Positions 15,237 to 22,485 of a DNA stretch of 22,485 nt are shown here, piece after piece. The first letter of the stretch is position 1. Every line of letters starts with the position of its first letter. Location of the stretch: contig CAAGGJ010000097.1 of assembly GCA_900769345.1 (NCBI GenBank), positions 1 through 22,485 on the forward strand, read 5' to 3'. Below the pieces are notes generated by a model. That model was not told where the DNA came from. It did no database searches and was given only the letters and a program-made list of their open reading frames with translations. The translations under genes were made by a program, and so were the position numbers. The DNA comes from Bacteroidales bacterium (GTDB lineage Bacteria; Bacteroidota; Bacteroidia; Bacteroidales; Muribaculaceae).

Positions 15237-16253
15237 ATGGATATCAAAAAAACTCTTCGCAACGTAATAATGGACGAAGGCGAAACGATGGGCATGCAAG
15301 TAGTGAAAACTTGGCTCTATATATTGGTGGGCTGCTTGTTTGTAGCGGTGGCTTTTGCAGTCTTTATCAACCCCTATAACCTCGTGCCCGGAGGAGTGTA
15401 CGGACTCAGCGTGGTGCTTCACAACATATTTCCCTCGATACAGGTGGGATATTTTGGCTATATGCTCGACATACCGTTGCTCATCTGCTCGTTGTTGCTG
15501 TTGGGCAGCAAATTCGGCTCACGCACCGTGGTGGCGGTGATATTGACACCATTCTTGATGAACATGGTGGAGCAGGTGGCATATCCCACAGCCGAGGCAT
15601 TGCGAGCGCTCGACCCCTCGCAGATGTTTGGCGGCGCAATGGATATGAGCGACCACTTGATGCTCACCACACTCGTGGGCGGAGCCATAGTGGGCATAGG
15701 TTGCGGCTTGATAGTGCGCGGCGGAGCCACATCGGGCGGAACCGACGTGGTGGGTATGATAATTCAGAAGTTTTTCCACATACCATTCTCCAATGCCATC
15801 TTGATGGTAGATGGCGCCGTGGTGCTCTCCGGCTTGGTGGTGATAGGTTTCGGCGTGGGCGTGGAACAGGAGGCTACATCGCCATCGTGGCACTTGTCGC
15901 TCTATTCGCTGCTGGCTTGCGTGGTGACATCGCGCACCGTGGCATTTGTGATAAGCGGTGCTGCCAACGATAAGCTCATCTTTGTAATCAGCGACGGCAA
16001 TCTCGACTCGCTTCACCGCTACATCTTGCAAGTGCTCGACCGCACAGCCACATGCATTAAGGTCAAGGGCCTCTATTCGGGCGCAGACCGCGAGATGCTG
16101 CTGCTGGTGGTGGGACGCCGCGAAGTGATGGGTGTGAAACAGCAGATAAAGATGGCCGACCCGCGCGCATTTGTGATAGTGACCGACGCCTACGATATCT
16201 ATGGCGAGGGATTCAAACAATTACCATCAGAAAACGATATCAATCCCGAGTGA
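15237..16253 (+). CDS. YitT family membrane protein (DUF161 plus DUF2179)
   Basis: The 338-residue protein has about five or six membrane segments between residues 25 and 240, including VAVAFAVFINPYNLVPGGVYGLSVVLHNIF. The latter is the conserved YitT signature in which the loop N-x-x-x-P-G-G follows the first helix. A second diagnostic loop, GLIVRGGATSGGTDVVGMII, lies near residues 160-180. The last roughly 95 residues form a cytoplasmic DUF2179 (PII-like, alpha/beta) domain, with ISDGNLDSLHRYILQVLDRTAT and LLLVVGRREVMGVKQQIKMADPRAFVIVTDA. YitT proteins are widespread and of unknown function, possibly transporters. The gene is monocistronic by spacing, with its own promoter. ATG 15237 is kept because it is 30 bases from the promoter; internal Mets at codons 12 and 17 are possible but less likely. 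Confidence 0.88.
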   Translation: MDIKKTLRNVIMDEGETMGMQVVKTWLYILVGCLFVAVAFAVFINPYNLVPGGVYGLSVVLHNIFPSIQVGYFGYMLDIPLLICSLLLLGSKFGSRTVVAVILTPFLMNMVEQVAYPTAEALRALDPSQMFGGAMDMSDHLMLTTLVGGAIVGIGCGLIVRGGATSGGTDVVGMIIQKFFHIPFSNAILMVDGAVVLSGLVVIGFGVGVEQEATSPSWHLSLYSLLACVVTSRTVAFVISGAANDKLIFVISDGNLDSLHRYILQVLDRTATCIKVKGLYSGADREMLLLVVGRREVMGVKQQIKMADPRAFVIVTDAYDIYGEGFKQLPSENDINPE

Positions 16254-16337
16254 CCCGTTTCGCCACCGCATAAAATGGTGGTGCTGCGGCATCGGAGCAT
16301 AAATATCAGATATACCTTGCCGAACTAAAAAACTTAA

Positions 16338-16369
16338 TTTGCTTAAATAGGGCGAAATGTGTATCTTTG
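16338..16369 (+). promoter_or_regulatory. Bacteroidetes-type promoter of the four-gene glycan operon
   Basis: TTTG at 16338-16341 and TATCTTTG at 16362-16369 are separated by 20 bases, an exact consensus match. It is the only good promoter I find between 16254 and the terminator at 22190, so it probably drives all four downstream genes. Confidence 0.8.
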
Positions 16370-16506
16370 CAAAATAGAGACTAACAACAAAATAAACTAA
16401 ACCCGCATCTTTCGGCATAATGCGAGGCAGGTGATGCAGACGCCTCAAAAGGTTCGCTCTCGCTGATATGCCATGATGCAAACAAATAATCAAGACGAAG
16501 CTGACT
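16370..16506 (+). promoter_or_regulatory. 137-base leader with possible structure, upstream of the operon
   Basis: The leader is long for this window. It holds two short stems sharing a base (CGCAT 16404-16408 with ATGCG 16420-16424; GAGGC 16424-16428 with GCCTC 16442-16446). It also holds a 10-codon open frame at 16434-16466 (ATGCAG...CGCTGA). No known riboswitch is recognised. Regulatory function is a guess. Confidence 0.3.
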
Positions 16507-17433
16507 ATGAATAGATTGAAATCGATATTGGCAGCGTTGGCAATAGCCATGACTGTGGTGATGAGTGCGAGCGCACTCACTCGCCTGGATGTAGGTACCT
16601 ATAACTTGCGCAACAAAAACGACGGCGACGCACAGAAAGGCAACGGCTGGGATGTGCGCAAGACCGTGGTGGCACAGTTGCTGCAATATCACGAATTCGA
16701 CATCTTCGGCACACAGGAGTGCTTTTATGAGCAGTTGCAGGACCTGAAAGAACTGCTGCCCGGCTATGAATATGTGGGCATAGGACGCGACGACGGCAAG
16801 CAAGGCGGTGAGCACTCAGCCATCTTCTACCGCACCGATAAGTTTGAAGCACTTGAGAGCGGTAATTTCTGGCTTTCGGAAACCCCCGAGAAGCCAGGAT
16901 TGGGCTGGGATGCAGCTTGCGTGCGCATCTGCACCTGGGCACACTTCCGCTGCCGCGAGACGGGATTTGAATTTCTGTTCTTCAATCTGCATATGGACCA
17001 TGTGGGCGTGAAGGCACGCGTGGAAAGCGCCAAGTTGGTGCAGCAGAAGATGCGAGAATTTGGCTCTACGCGGCCCGCCATACTCACCGGCGACTTCAAT
17101 ATCGACCAAAATCACCCCTCATTCAAAGAAATCATCGCTTCGGGCAACCTCAAGGACAGTTATGAGTCAGCCGAGATGAAATATGCCCTCAATGGCACCT
17201 TCAACGGCTTCCGAGCCAATAATTTTACCACCAGCCGCATCGACCATGTGCTCGTGTCGCCCTCGTTCGTGGTGAAAAAATACGGCATTCTCACCGACAC
17301 CTATCGCAGTGAGCGCCGCGATGCCGAAGAGACCACCGAAGGCGCTGCTCCGAAGGAAATCAAATTCCGCCGCTACGATGCACGCACTCCGAGCGACCAT
17401 TTCCCCGTGAAAGTGGTGCTTTATCACGAGTGA
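16507..17433 (+). CDS. Exported endonuclease/exonuclease/phosphatase-fold hydrolase
   Basis: The 308-residue protein has a signal peptide (about residues 1-23, MNRLKSILAALAIAMTVVMSASA). The EEP (DNase I-like) fold follows over its whole length. Metal- and phosphate-site motifs are intact: TYNLR near residue 30, Glu71 in GTQECF, FFNLHMDHVG, Asp196 and Asn198 in LTGDFNID, and Asp297-His298 in PSDHFPV at the C-terminus. Family members cleave phosphodiesters or phosphomonoesters with Mg2+; DNA, sphingomyelin, inositol phosphates and synaptojanin-type lipids are known substrates of the superfamily. Export makes a nutritional or envelope substrate more likely than DNA repair. It is the first gene of a unit with GH3, CBM9-like and TIM-barrel proteins (77 bases to the next start), so a phosphorylated glycan or glycolipid head group is a reasonable but untested guess. 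Confidence 0.85.
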   Translation: MNRLKSILAALAIAMTVVMSASALTRLDVGTYNLRNKNDGDAQKGNGWDVRKTVVAQLLQYHEFDIFGTQECFYEQLQDLKELLPGYEYVGIGRDDGKQGGEHSAIFYRTDKFEALESGNFWLSETPEKPGLGWDAACVRICTWAHFRCRETGFEFLFFNLHMDHVGVKARVESAKLVQQKMREFGSTRPAILTGDFNIDQNHPSFKEIIASGNLKDSYESAEMKYALNGTFNGFRANNFTTSRIDHVLVSPSFVVKKYGILTDTYRSERRDAEETTEGAAPKEIKFRRYDARTPSDHFPVKVVLYHE

Positions 17434-17510
17434 TGATGCATGCGCCGATAGCGCGACTGTTTCGTTGTAATGTAACTAATACTAAAAACCAAACGATAAA
17501 TCATTAGAAA

Positions 17511-19877
17511 ATGAGAAACTTGATAAAACTATTGATGGCGCTGGCAGTGATGGCATCAGCAGCGATGGCACAAGCCGCATCGCCTAAGAAACCCGCCATC
17601 GACCGTCGATATAAAGACGCAAGTCTGCCCGTAGACGAGCGCGTGGACATTTTGCTGGCGCAAATGACACTCAATGAGAAAGTGGGACAGTTGCTCTGCC
17701 CGCTGGGTTGGCCTATGTATGAGCGCATAGGCGACAAGGTGGAAGTGTCGCAACTTTTCAAGGATCGAATGGCACAGCAGCCTCTGGGTTCGCTCTGGGC
17801 AGTGCTTCGAGCCGACCCTTGGACCCGCAAAACCCTCGCCAACGGCTTGAATCCCCGACTTGCCGCTGAGGCATTGAACAAGATACAAAAATATGCCGTA
17901 GAGAACACCCGACTCGGCATACCCATCCTGATAGCCGAAGAATGTCCGCACGGACACATGGCGATAGGCACCACAGTGTTCCCTACCGCACTGGCACAAG
18001 CCGGCACTTTCGATGAGGCATTGATGCGCCGCATGGGCGAAGTGATAGCTCTTGAAGCCCGTTTGCAAGGTTCGGGCATCGGTTACGGCCCCGTAATCGA
18101 CATCGCTCGCGAGCCGCGTTGGAGCCGAATGGAAGAAACCTTCGGCGAAGACCCATATCTAACCGGAGTGCTTGCCACAGAGATAGTTAAGGGTATGCAA
18201 GGCGAGGATATCTCCGACGGCCGACATGTGTATTCCACACTGAAGCACTTCGCAGCCTATGGTATACCCGAAGGCGGACTCAATGGCGAATGTGCCCATG
18301 TGGGTATGCGCACCTTGCTGAGCGAATATGTGCCACAGTTTAAGCGCGCCGTAGAGGCAGGTGTGGGCACCATCATGACATCGTATAACTCAATCGACGG
18401 CGTGCCCTGCACAGGCAACCGATATCTGCTTACCGACCTGCTTCGCAATCAATGGGGCTTCCGAGGCTTCGTATTCTCCGACCTGCAGAGCATCGAAGGC
18501 ATAGCCACCACACACCGTTGCGCACCGAGTTATGAAGATGCCGGTGCTATAGCCCTCAAAGCCGGTGTAGATGTGGACCTCGAAGGCAATTCCTACAAGC
18601 ACCTGATGACAGCCTACGAAAAAGGCAAGGTGACAATGGACGACATCGACCGCGCCGTGCGCAATGTGCTTCGCAAGAAATTTGAACTCGGACTATTTGA
18701 GAACCCCTACGTCGACCCCGCAAAGGCAGCCAAAATAGTGCGCAGCAAAGAGCATAAAGAAGTGGCTCGCGAAGTGGCTCGCAAGGGTATAGCACTGCTT
18801 AAGAACGACGGCATATTGCCACTGAGCAAATCGCTCAAACGCGTGGCAGTGATAGGACCGAATGCCGATGTGGCATATAACCAACTCGGCGACTACACAG
18901 CGCCGCAGGCTCGTGAAGAGATACGCACCGTGCTCGATGGCGTACGCAGCCATGTGAGCGGCGGCACCGAAGTGGTGTATGTGAAAGGTTGTGCCATACG
19001 CGACACCACCACAAGCAATATAGCCGAAGCGGTGGAAGCAGCCAAGAAGAGTGATGTGACCATCTTGGTGGTGGGCGGCTCGTCGGCACGCGACTTTAAG
19101 ACCGAATATTTCTCAACCGGCGCAGCCAAGGTAGATGAGAATGCCGCACTCGCCGATATGGACTCAGGCGAGGGCTATGACCGCTCAAGCCTCAATCTGC
19201 TCGGCGATCAAGAGAAACTTATGAGCGCACTTATCCGCGCCGGAGTGAAACTGGTGGTGGTGTATATCGAAGGCCGTCCGCTCAATATGAATATGGCATC
19301 GGAAGGCGCCAATGCACTGCTCACGGCATGGTATCCCGGCGAACAAGGCGGTGAGGCAGTGGCAGATGTGGTGTTTGGCGACTACAATCCTGCGGGCCGC
19401 ATACCGGTGGGCATACCACGCAATGTGGGTCAGATACCGGTGTTCTACAGCAAACGCCCCTCGCACGACTATATCGACAGCAAGGCAGCACCGCTCTATG
19501 CCTTCGGCTACGGACTCAGCTACACCACCTTTGCCTATTCCGACCTCGTGATCGCTCCGAGCCGCGAAGAAGGCGTGTATCAGACCGTGGAATGTACCGT
19601 TACCAACACCGGCAATCGCGATGGCGAGGAAGTGGTGCAACTCTACCTGCGCGACGAGATAGGTTCGGTGGAAACTCCTCACATGCAGTTGCGCGGCTTT
19701 AAGCGCATAGCCCTCAAGCGCGGCGAGAGCGCCAAGGTGAAGTTCGACCTTGGCTTCGACGACCTTGCCCTCTACAATCATGATTTGCAACAAGTGGTGG
19801 AACCCGGCTCATGGCAAGTGATGGTGGGTGCAGCCAGCAACGACATTCGCTTGAAAGGCCGATTTGAAATTAAATAA
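17511..19877 (+). CDS. Secreted GH3 beta-glycosidase (BglX-like)
   Basis: The 788-residue protein has a signal peptide (about 1-22), a GH3 TIM barrel (about 45-365), a GH3 C-terminal alpha/beta sandwich (about 415-650) and a fibronectin III-like domain (about 695-765). The nucleophile is Asp324 in GFVFSDLQSIEG. The substrate-binding KHF motif (STLKHFAAYG) and RxxMEETFGEDPYL are present. A candidate acid/base glutamate lies in DSGEGYDRSSLNLLGDQ. This is the layout of periplasmic beta-glucosidases such as E. coli BglX (about 765 residues). It would remove non-reducing beta-linked glucose or xylose from oligosaccharides. It is the second gene of the operon; the CBM9-like gene starts 21 bases after its stop. 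The family is certain; the sugar is not readable from sequence. Confidence 0.95.
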   Translation: MRNLIKLLMALAVMASAAMAQAASPKKPAIDRRYKDASLPVDERVDILLAQMTLNEKVGQLLCPLGWPMYERIGDKVEVSQLFKDRMAQQPLGSLWAVLRADPWTRKTLANGLNPRLAAEALNKIQKYAVENTRLGIPILIAEECPHGHMAIGTTVFPTALAQAGTFDEALMRRMGEVIALEARLQGSGIGYGPVIDIAREPRWSRMEETFGEDPYLTGVLATEIVKGMQGEDISDGRHVYSTLKHFAAYGIPEGGLNGECAHVGMRTLLSEYVPQFKRAVEAGVGTIMTSYNSIDGVPCTGNRYLLTDLLRNQWGFRGFVFSDLQSIEGIATTHRCAPSYEDAGAIALKAGVDVDLEGNSYKHLMTAYEKGKVTMDDIDRAVRNVLRKKFELGLFENPYVDPAKAAKIVRSKEHKEVAREVARKGIALLKNDGILPLSKSLKRVAVIGPNADVAYNQLGDYTAPQAREEIRTVLDGVRSHVSGGTEVVYVKGCAIRDTTTSNIAEAVEAAKKSDVTILVVGGSSARDFKTEYFSTGAAKVDENAALADMDSGEGYDRSSLNLLGDQEKLMSALIRAGVKLVVVYIEGRPLNMNMASEGANALLTAWYPGEQGGEAVADVVFGDYNPAGRIPVGIPRNVGQIPVFYSKRPSHDYIDSKAAPLYAFGYGLSYTTFAYSDLVIAPSREEGVYQTVECTVTNTGNRDGEEVVQLYLRDEIGSVETPHMQLRGFKRIALKRGESAKVKFDLGFDDLALYNHDLQQVVEPGSWQVMVGAASNDIRLKGRFEIK

Positions 19878-19898
19878 CCGAAAAACTATAAAACCGAC

Positions 19899-20999
19899 AT
19901 GAAGAGACTCGTTTCACTAATCACGCTATGTGCCATAATCGCCATGAGCGCTTGGGCACAGCCTATCACTGAGAAGTATGCCCGTTTTCTTACCATCCCC
20001 AACAACTATGTGTGCTATCGCACCGACGGTAAGATAAAGATTGACGGCAAAATCAACGAAAAATCGTGGCAAAAAGCCGAAGAAATCAAGGCATTTGTCG
20101 ACATCAGCGGCGAAGGCTATCCCAAACCTCGTTACGAGACTCGTGCCAAGATGCTTTGGGACGACGATTACCTGTATGTGGCTGCCGAGCTGAGCGACCC
20201 ACACGTATGGGCTGATATCAAGAACCACGACGAAGTGGTGTACTACAACAACGACTTCGAGATATTTATCGACCCCGATGGCGACGGCCATAACTACTTC
20301 GAAATAGAGGTAAATGCCATAGGCACCATCTTCGACCTCGCAATAGAGAAGCCATATCGCTCGCTGACACCCACTTTTGTGCAATTTCAGTGGGATTGCC
20401 CGGGTTTGAAGGTAAAAACCCAAGTGCAAGGCACTCTCAATAATCCCAAGGACGAAGATAAAGGATGGACTGTGGAATTTGCCATACCTCGCAAAGCCAT
20501 AGCACAAAGTTTCGACAACTACTTGCGAGCCGGCAACTACTTGCGCATAGGTTTTTCGCGCGTAGAGTGGCAATTCGACCTCGACGGCACCAAATATTCG
20601 CGCAAGAAAGAGTCGGGTGGCAAATATTTGCCTGAAGACAACTGGACATGGGGCCCTACCGGTATGGTGGCTATGCACATGCCCGAACGCTGGGGATTTG
20701 TGTACCTCTCGGGCAACACAGTGGGTGAAAAGAAAGAAAAATTCAGCTATCCGGCCGATTTCGAAGCCGAACGCTTGCTTTGGGCTATGTTCTATGCTCA
20801 GGAAGAGCAATTTGCATCGCAAGGTCGCTACTATAGCCGCGTAGATGACTTTGCACTCACCGACAAGGAGATGGCTATGCTGCCCGCAGGTGCCAAACTC
20901 AAGGTAGAGGCTATCAGTCACTACTACGAAATCACTATCATCAAGGCCGACGGCAGCCAAATCTACATCGACCAAGACGGCTACTTGCGCCATCGTTGA
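19899..20999 (+). CDS. Exported carbohydrate-binding family 9-like protein
   Basis: The 366-residue protein has a signal peptide (about 1-20, ending SAWA). A beta-sandwich of the CBM9/DOMON-like type follows (about residues 40-240), with GKIKIDGKINEKSWQKA, MLWDDDYLYVAAELSDPHVWA, NDFEIFIDPDGDGHNYFEIEVN and GWTVEFAIPRKAI. These are the repeated strand signatures of this family. The remaining C-terminal part (about 285-366) contains LLWAMFYAQEEQF and closes with DGSQIYIDQDGYLRHR; similar tails occur in Bacteroidetes members. In xylanases CBM9 binds sugar reducing ends, but stand-alone bacterial proteins of this type are mostly uncharacterised. It is the third gene of the unit, 21 bases after GH3 and 49 bases before the lipoprotein gene. 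It probably binds the glycan that the neighbours process. Confidence 0.82.
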   Translation: MKRLVSLITLCAIIAMSAWAQPITEKYARFLTIPNNYVCYRTDGKIKIDGKINEKSWQKAEEIKAFVDISGEGYPKPRYETRAKMLWDDDYLYVAAELSDPHVWADIKNHDEVVYYNNDFEIFIDPDGDGHNYFEIEVNAIGTIFDLAIEKPYRSLTPTFVQFQWDCPGLKVKTQVQGTLNNPKDEDKGWTVEFAIPRKAIAQSFDNYLRAGNYLRIGFSRVEWQFDLDGTKYSRKKESGGKYLPEDNWTWGPTGMVAMHMPERWGFVYLSGNTVGEKKEKFSYPADFEAERLLWAMFYAQEEQFASQGRYYSRVDDFALTDKEMAMLPAGAKLKVEAISHYYEITIIKADGSQIYIDQDGYLRHR

Positions 21000-21048
21000 T
21001 GCCGCAAACCGATACATCGAATAACAAACTAAATAACTAATAACCATT

Positions 21049-22164
21049 ATGATGAAGAAATTATTTTTAGGCGTATTGGCAACGATGGCATTGGCATCGT
21101 GCAGCCAAAGTGCAGGAGTGAGCGATATTCCTGTGTATGCATGGGAAGGTTATAGCAGCGCAGCTACCTTGACCGAACATTTTGCGAAATATCAGGAATT
21201 GGGACTAAAGGGCGTATGTATCAATGTGGGATTCAGCGTAGAACGTGCCGACACAGCCGCCAAGCTTGCCAAGCAACACGGACTCGAATTTCACGCTTGG
21301 TGCCCCATAATGATTCAAGGCACCCAACAAGAAGGCGTCGACTCTACTATGTACACCGTCAATCGCCTCGGCGAATCGTCGTACGACAATCCACCGTATG
21401 TGCCTTATTACACCACACTCGACCCTCGCAATCCTAAGGTGGCTGACTTCTTGATAGAAAAAATCAAGAAAATAGCCGCAGTGCCTGAGGTAGACTTTGT
21501 GCAACTCGACTATATCCGCTATGCCGACGTGATATTGAGCCGCGGCTTGTGGGATAAGTATGGCTTGGTGATGGATAAGGAATATCCGAAGGCCGACTTC
21601 TGCTATTGCGACAGTTGTGTGGCACAATTTAAGGCAGAAACCGGTATCGACATCCGCGCAACCGAAGAACCTGACACCGTTAAGGCATGGGCAAAGTGGC
21701 GTTGCGACAATGTTACCCGCTTGGTAAACCGCATCTGCGACGAAGTGCATGCAATGGGTAAGAAGGTGAGCGCCGACGTGTTCCCGGGTCCTGACAGCCA
21801 CGCCGTGTGGATGGTGCGCCAGCAATGGAACGAGTGGAATGTGGATGCAGTGTTCCCAATGAACTATAACGATTTCTATCTCGAAACAGCCGAATGGGTG
21901 GGCAAGGTAACCGAAGAAGAGGTGAAGAGTGTAGCCGACAAGGGTACTCCTATCTATAGCGGTCTCTTTATCTGCCACGACTGGAAGAACAAGGATAAGG
22001 TGGTAGACCCCGAAGGTTCGGGCTTGGTGCCATCGGAAATAGGCGAAGCAGCTATCTCATCGATGAAGGCAGGTGCGGCAGGTATCTGCGTATTCACCGG
22101 CAATGGTATGACCGAAGAGCACTGGGCAGCTCTTATGGAAGCTATCAAGGAGTATAAGAAATAA
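21049..22164 (+). CDS. TIM-barrel glycoside-hydrolase-like lipoprotein (GHL10/DUF4015-like)
   Basis: The 371-residue protein starts with a lipoprotein signal peptide ending in the lipobox LASC (Cys18). The residues after it (SQSAG) lack the acidic surface-export signal seen in many Bacteroidetes surface lipoproteins, so a periplasm-facing anchor is inferred. The rest reads as one beta/alpha barrel: IPVYAWEGY, GVCINVGF, EFHAWCPIM, then DFVQLDYIRYAD with Asp154 at a strand end. This resembles the D-Y-x-R-[FY] motif of GHL10 and DUF4015 putative glycosidases. CYCDSC at 185-190 has three cysteines, as often seen in that region of such proteins. VSADVFPG and DAVFPMNYNDFY follow near the C-terminal strands. 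Substrate and even catalytic activity are unknown. It is the last gene of the unit, followed by a strong terminator. ATG 21049 or the next codon, 21052, could be the start. Confidence 0.7.
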   Translation: MMKKLFLGVLATMALASCSQSAGVSDIPVYAWEGYSSAATLTEHFAKYQELGLKGVCINVGFSVERADTAAKLAKQHGLEFHAWCPIMIQGTQQEGVDSTMYTVNRLGESSYDNPPYVPYYTTLDPRNPKVADFLIEKIKKIAAVPEVDFVQLDYIRYADVILSRGLWDKYGLVMDKEYPKADFCYCDSCVAQFKAETGIDIRATEEPDTVKAWAKWRCDNVTRLVNRICDEVHAMGKKVSADVFPGPDSHAVWMVRQQWNEWNVDAVFPMNYNDFYLETAEWVGKVTEEEVKSVADKGTPIYSGLFICHDWKNKDKVVDPEGSGLVPSEIGEAAISSMKAGAAGICVFTGNGMTEEHWAALMEAIKEYKK

Positions 22165-22189
22165 CGTATTTCACACAGATATAATCTTG

Positions 22190-22230
22190 TTCCTCCGTCC
22201 TCATCACCGGGCGGAGGGATATTTTTTTTG
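22190..22230 (+). terminator. Intrinsic terminator of the glycan operon
   Basis: TTCCTCCGTCC at 22190-22200 pairs with GGGCGGAGGGA at 22209-22219 (11 pairs including two G-U, 8-base loop). ATATTTTTTTTG follows directly. This is a classical rho-independent terminator 26 bases after the last stop codon. Confidence 0.9.
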
Positions 22231-22485
22231 CGCAGCCGCGGTCTGTGGGGGGATCTCTCGCGGATTTGGTGGCATTTTTTACCTCACACAGATCTAACAG
22301 ATTTCGCCGATTTTTTGCGGCGGGTGGTGCGGAGATTTTTAGAACACGGATTTTCACATATGGGTTTTGGTCTCACAGATTTACACAATATGGGCGGGGT
22401 TGGGGATTTCTCGCGGATTTGGTGACATTTTTATCTCACACAGATTTAACAGATAAAACAGATTGATTAATTCAGCAGATGCGGC
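22231..22485. repeat. Block of dispersed intergenic repeats at the right edge
   Basis: After the terminator the window holds no gene but several related repeat units. Two units open with TCTCGCGGATTTGGTG (22256-22302 and 22409-22454) and run into CTCACACAGAT[CT]TAACAGAT. Between them are CACGGATTTTCACATATG (about 22345-22362) and CTCACAGATTTACACAATATG (about 22372-22392). The final 58 bases are the second copy of the element at 288-345. The block continues past the window edge. Confidence 0.85.
22428..22485 (+). repeat. Dispersed 58-base intergenic repeat, right copy (cut by window end)
   Basis: This stretch is identical to 288-345 except for A at 22460. The three phased 9-base ACAGATNNN units lie at 22440-22448, 22449-22457 and 22458-22466. 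Because the match is still intact at the last base, the true repeat may be longer on this side. In the left copy the sequence after 345 continues GGTTTTAATAAATACGG. Confidence 0.9.

Noticed and set aside
19926..21047. A 373-codon open frame on the minus strand covering the whole CBM9-like gene
   Set aside because: The plus-strand frame has a signal peptide, a recognisable domain and operon spacing. The antisense frame is a by-product of codon bias, with no family likeness.
16507..22164. A classical polysaccharide utilization locus
   Set aside because: There is no SusC/SusD pair, no hybrid two-component regulator and no ECF sigma/anti-sigma pair anywhere in the window.
22228..22466. Two overlapping plus-strand frames giving TDLTD-type peptides
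   Set aside because: They are translations of the dispersed CACAGATTTAACAGAT repeats, a known source of false small genes.
288..22485. The two 58-base copies as ends of one 22-kb mobile element
   Set aside because: They are direct, not inverted. The interval holds housekeeping genes (glpK, topA) and no transposase, integrase or relaxase. Similar repeats also occur inside it at 7058-7114.

Overview
The window looks like a chromosomal segment of a gut-type Bacteroidales bacterium (Bacteroidetes). Muribaculaceae or Prevotellaceae is plausible, but the family cannot be fixed from sequence alone. Three things support this. Several genes are preceded by the Bacteroidetes promoter pattern (TTTG, about 20 bases, TAnnTTTG). 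Shine-Dalgarno sequences are essentially absent. The gene content (GH97, DUF2807, DUF4153, a barrel-less TonB-plug protein, zinc-finger-free TopA) is typical of the phylum. No tRNA, rRNA, CRISPR array, integrase or transposase was seen.

Layout. Bases 1-147 are the 3' end of queG. Bases 148-514 are a gene-free stretch rich in CACRGATTT-type dispersed repeats. A DUF4153 membrane protein (515-2080, +) converges on glycerol kinase glpK (2176-3666, -) with a hairpin terminator between them. Next on the + strand come a secreted DUF2807 repeat protein (3879-4790), a GH97 glycosidase (5079-7028) and a secreted MG-like/TonB-plug protein without a barrel (7215-9485). These three are spaced as separate units, each followed by a hairpin, and a promoter is visible for the last two. 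A two-gene minus-strand operon follows, a double-zinc-ribbon membrane protein (12168-10738) then a GNAT-like acetyltransferase (10711-9581), sharing a bidirectional terminator with the plug-protein gene. After a 435-base divergent promoter region come topA (12604-14955, +) and a YitT-family membrane protein (15237-16253, +), each with its own promoter.

The right quarter (16507-22164) reads as one four-gene transcription unit. It has a textbook promoter at 16338-16369, a 137-base leader, and a strong intrinsic terminator at 22190-22230. It encodes four exported proteins: an endonuclease/exonuclease/phosphatase-fold hydrolase, a GH3 beta-glycosidase, a CBM9-like protein, and a TIM-barrel glycosidase-like lipoprotein. 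There is no SusC/SusD pair, so it is not a classical polysaccharide utilization locus. I infer a small periplasmic glycan-processing module; it is the best candidate here for something undescribed.

The window ends inside a second block of the same dispersed repeats seen near its start. A 58-base segment (288-345 and 22428-22485) is identical at 57 positions in direct orientation, about 22 kb apart.
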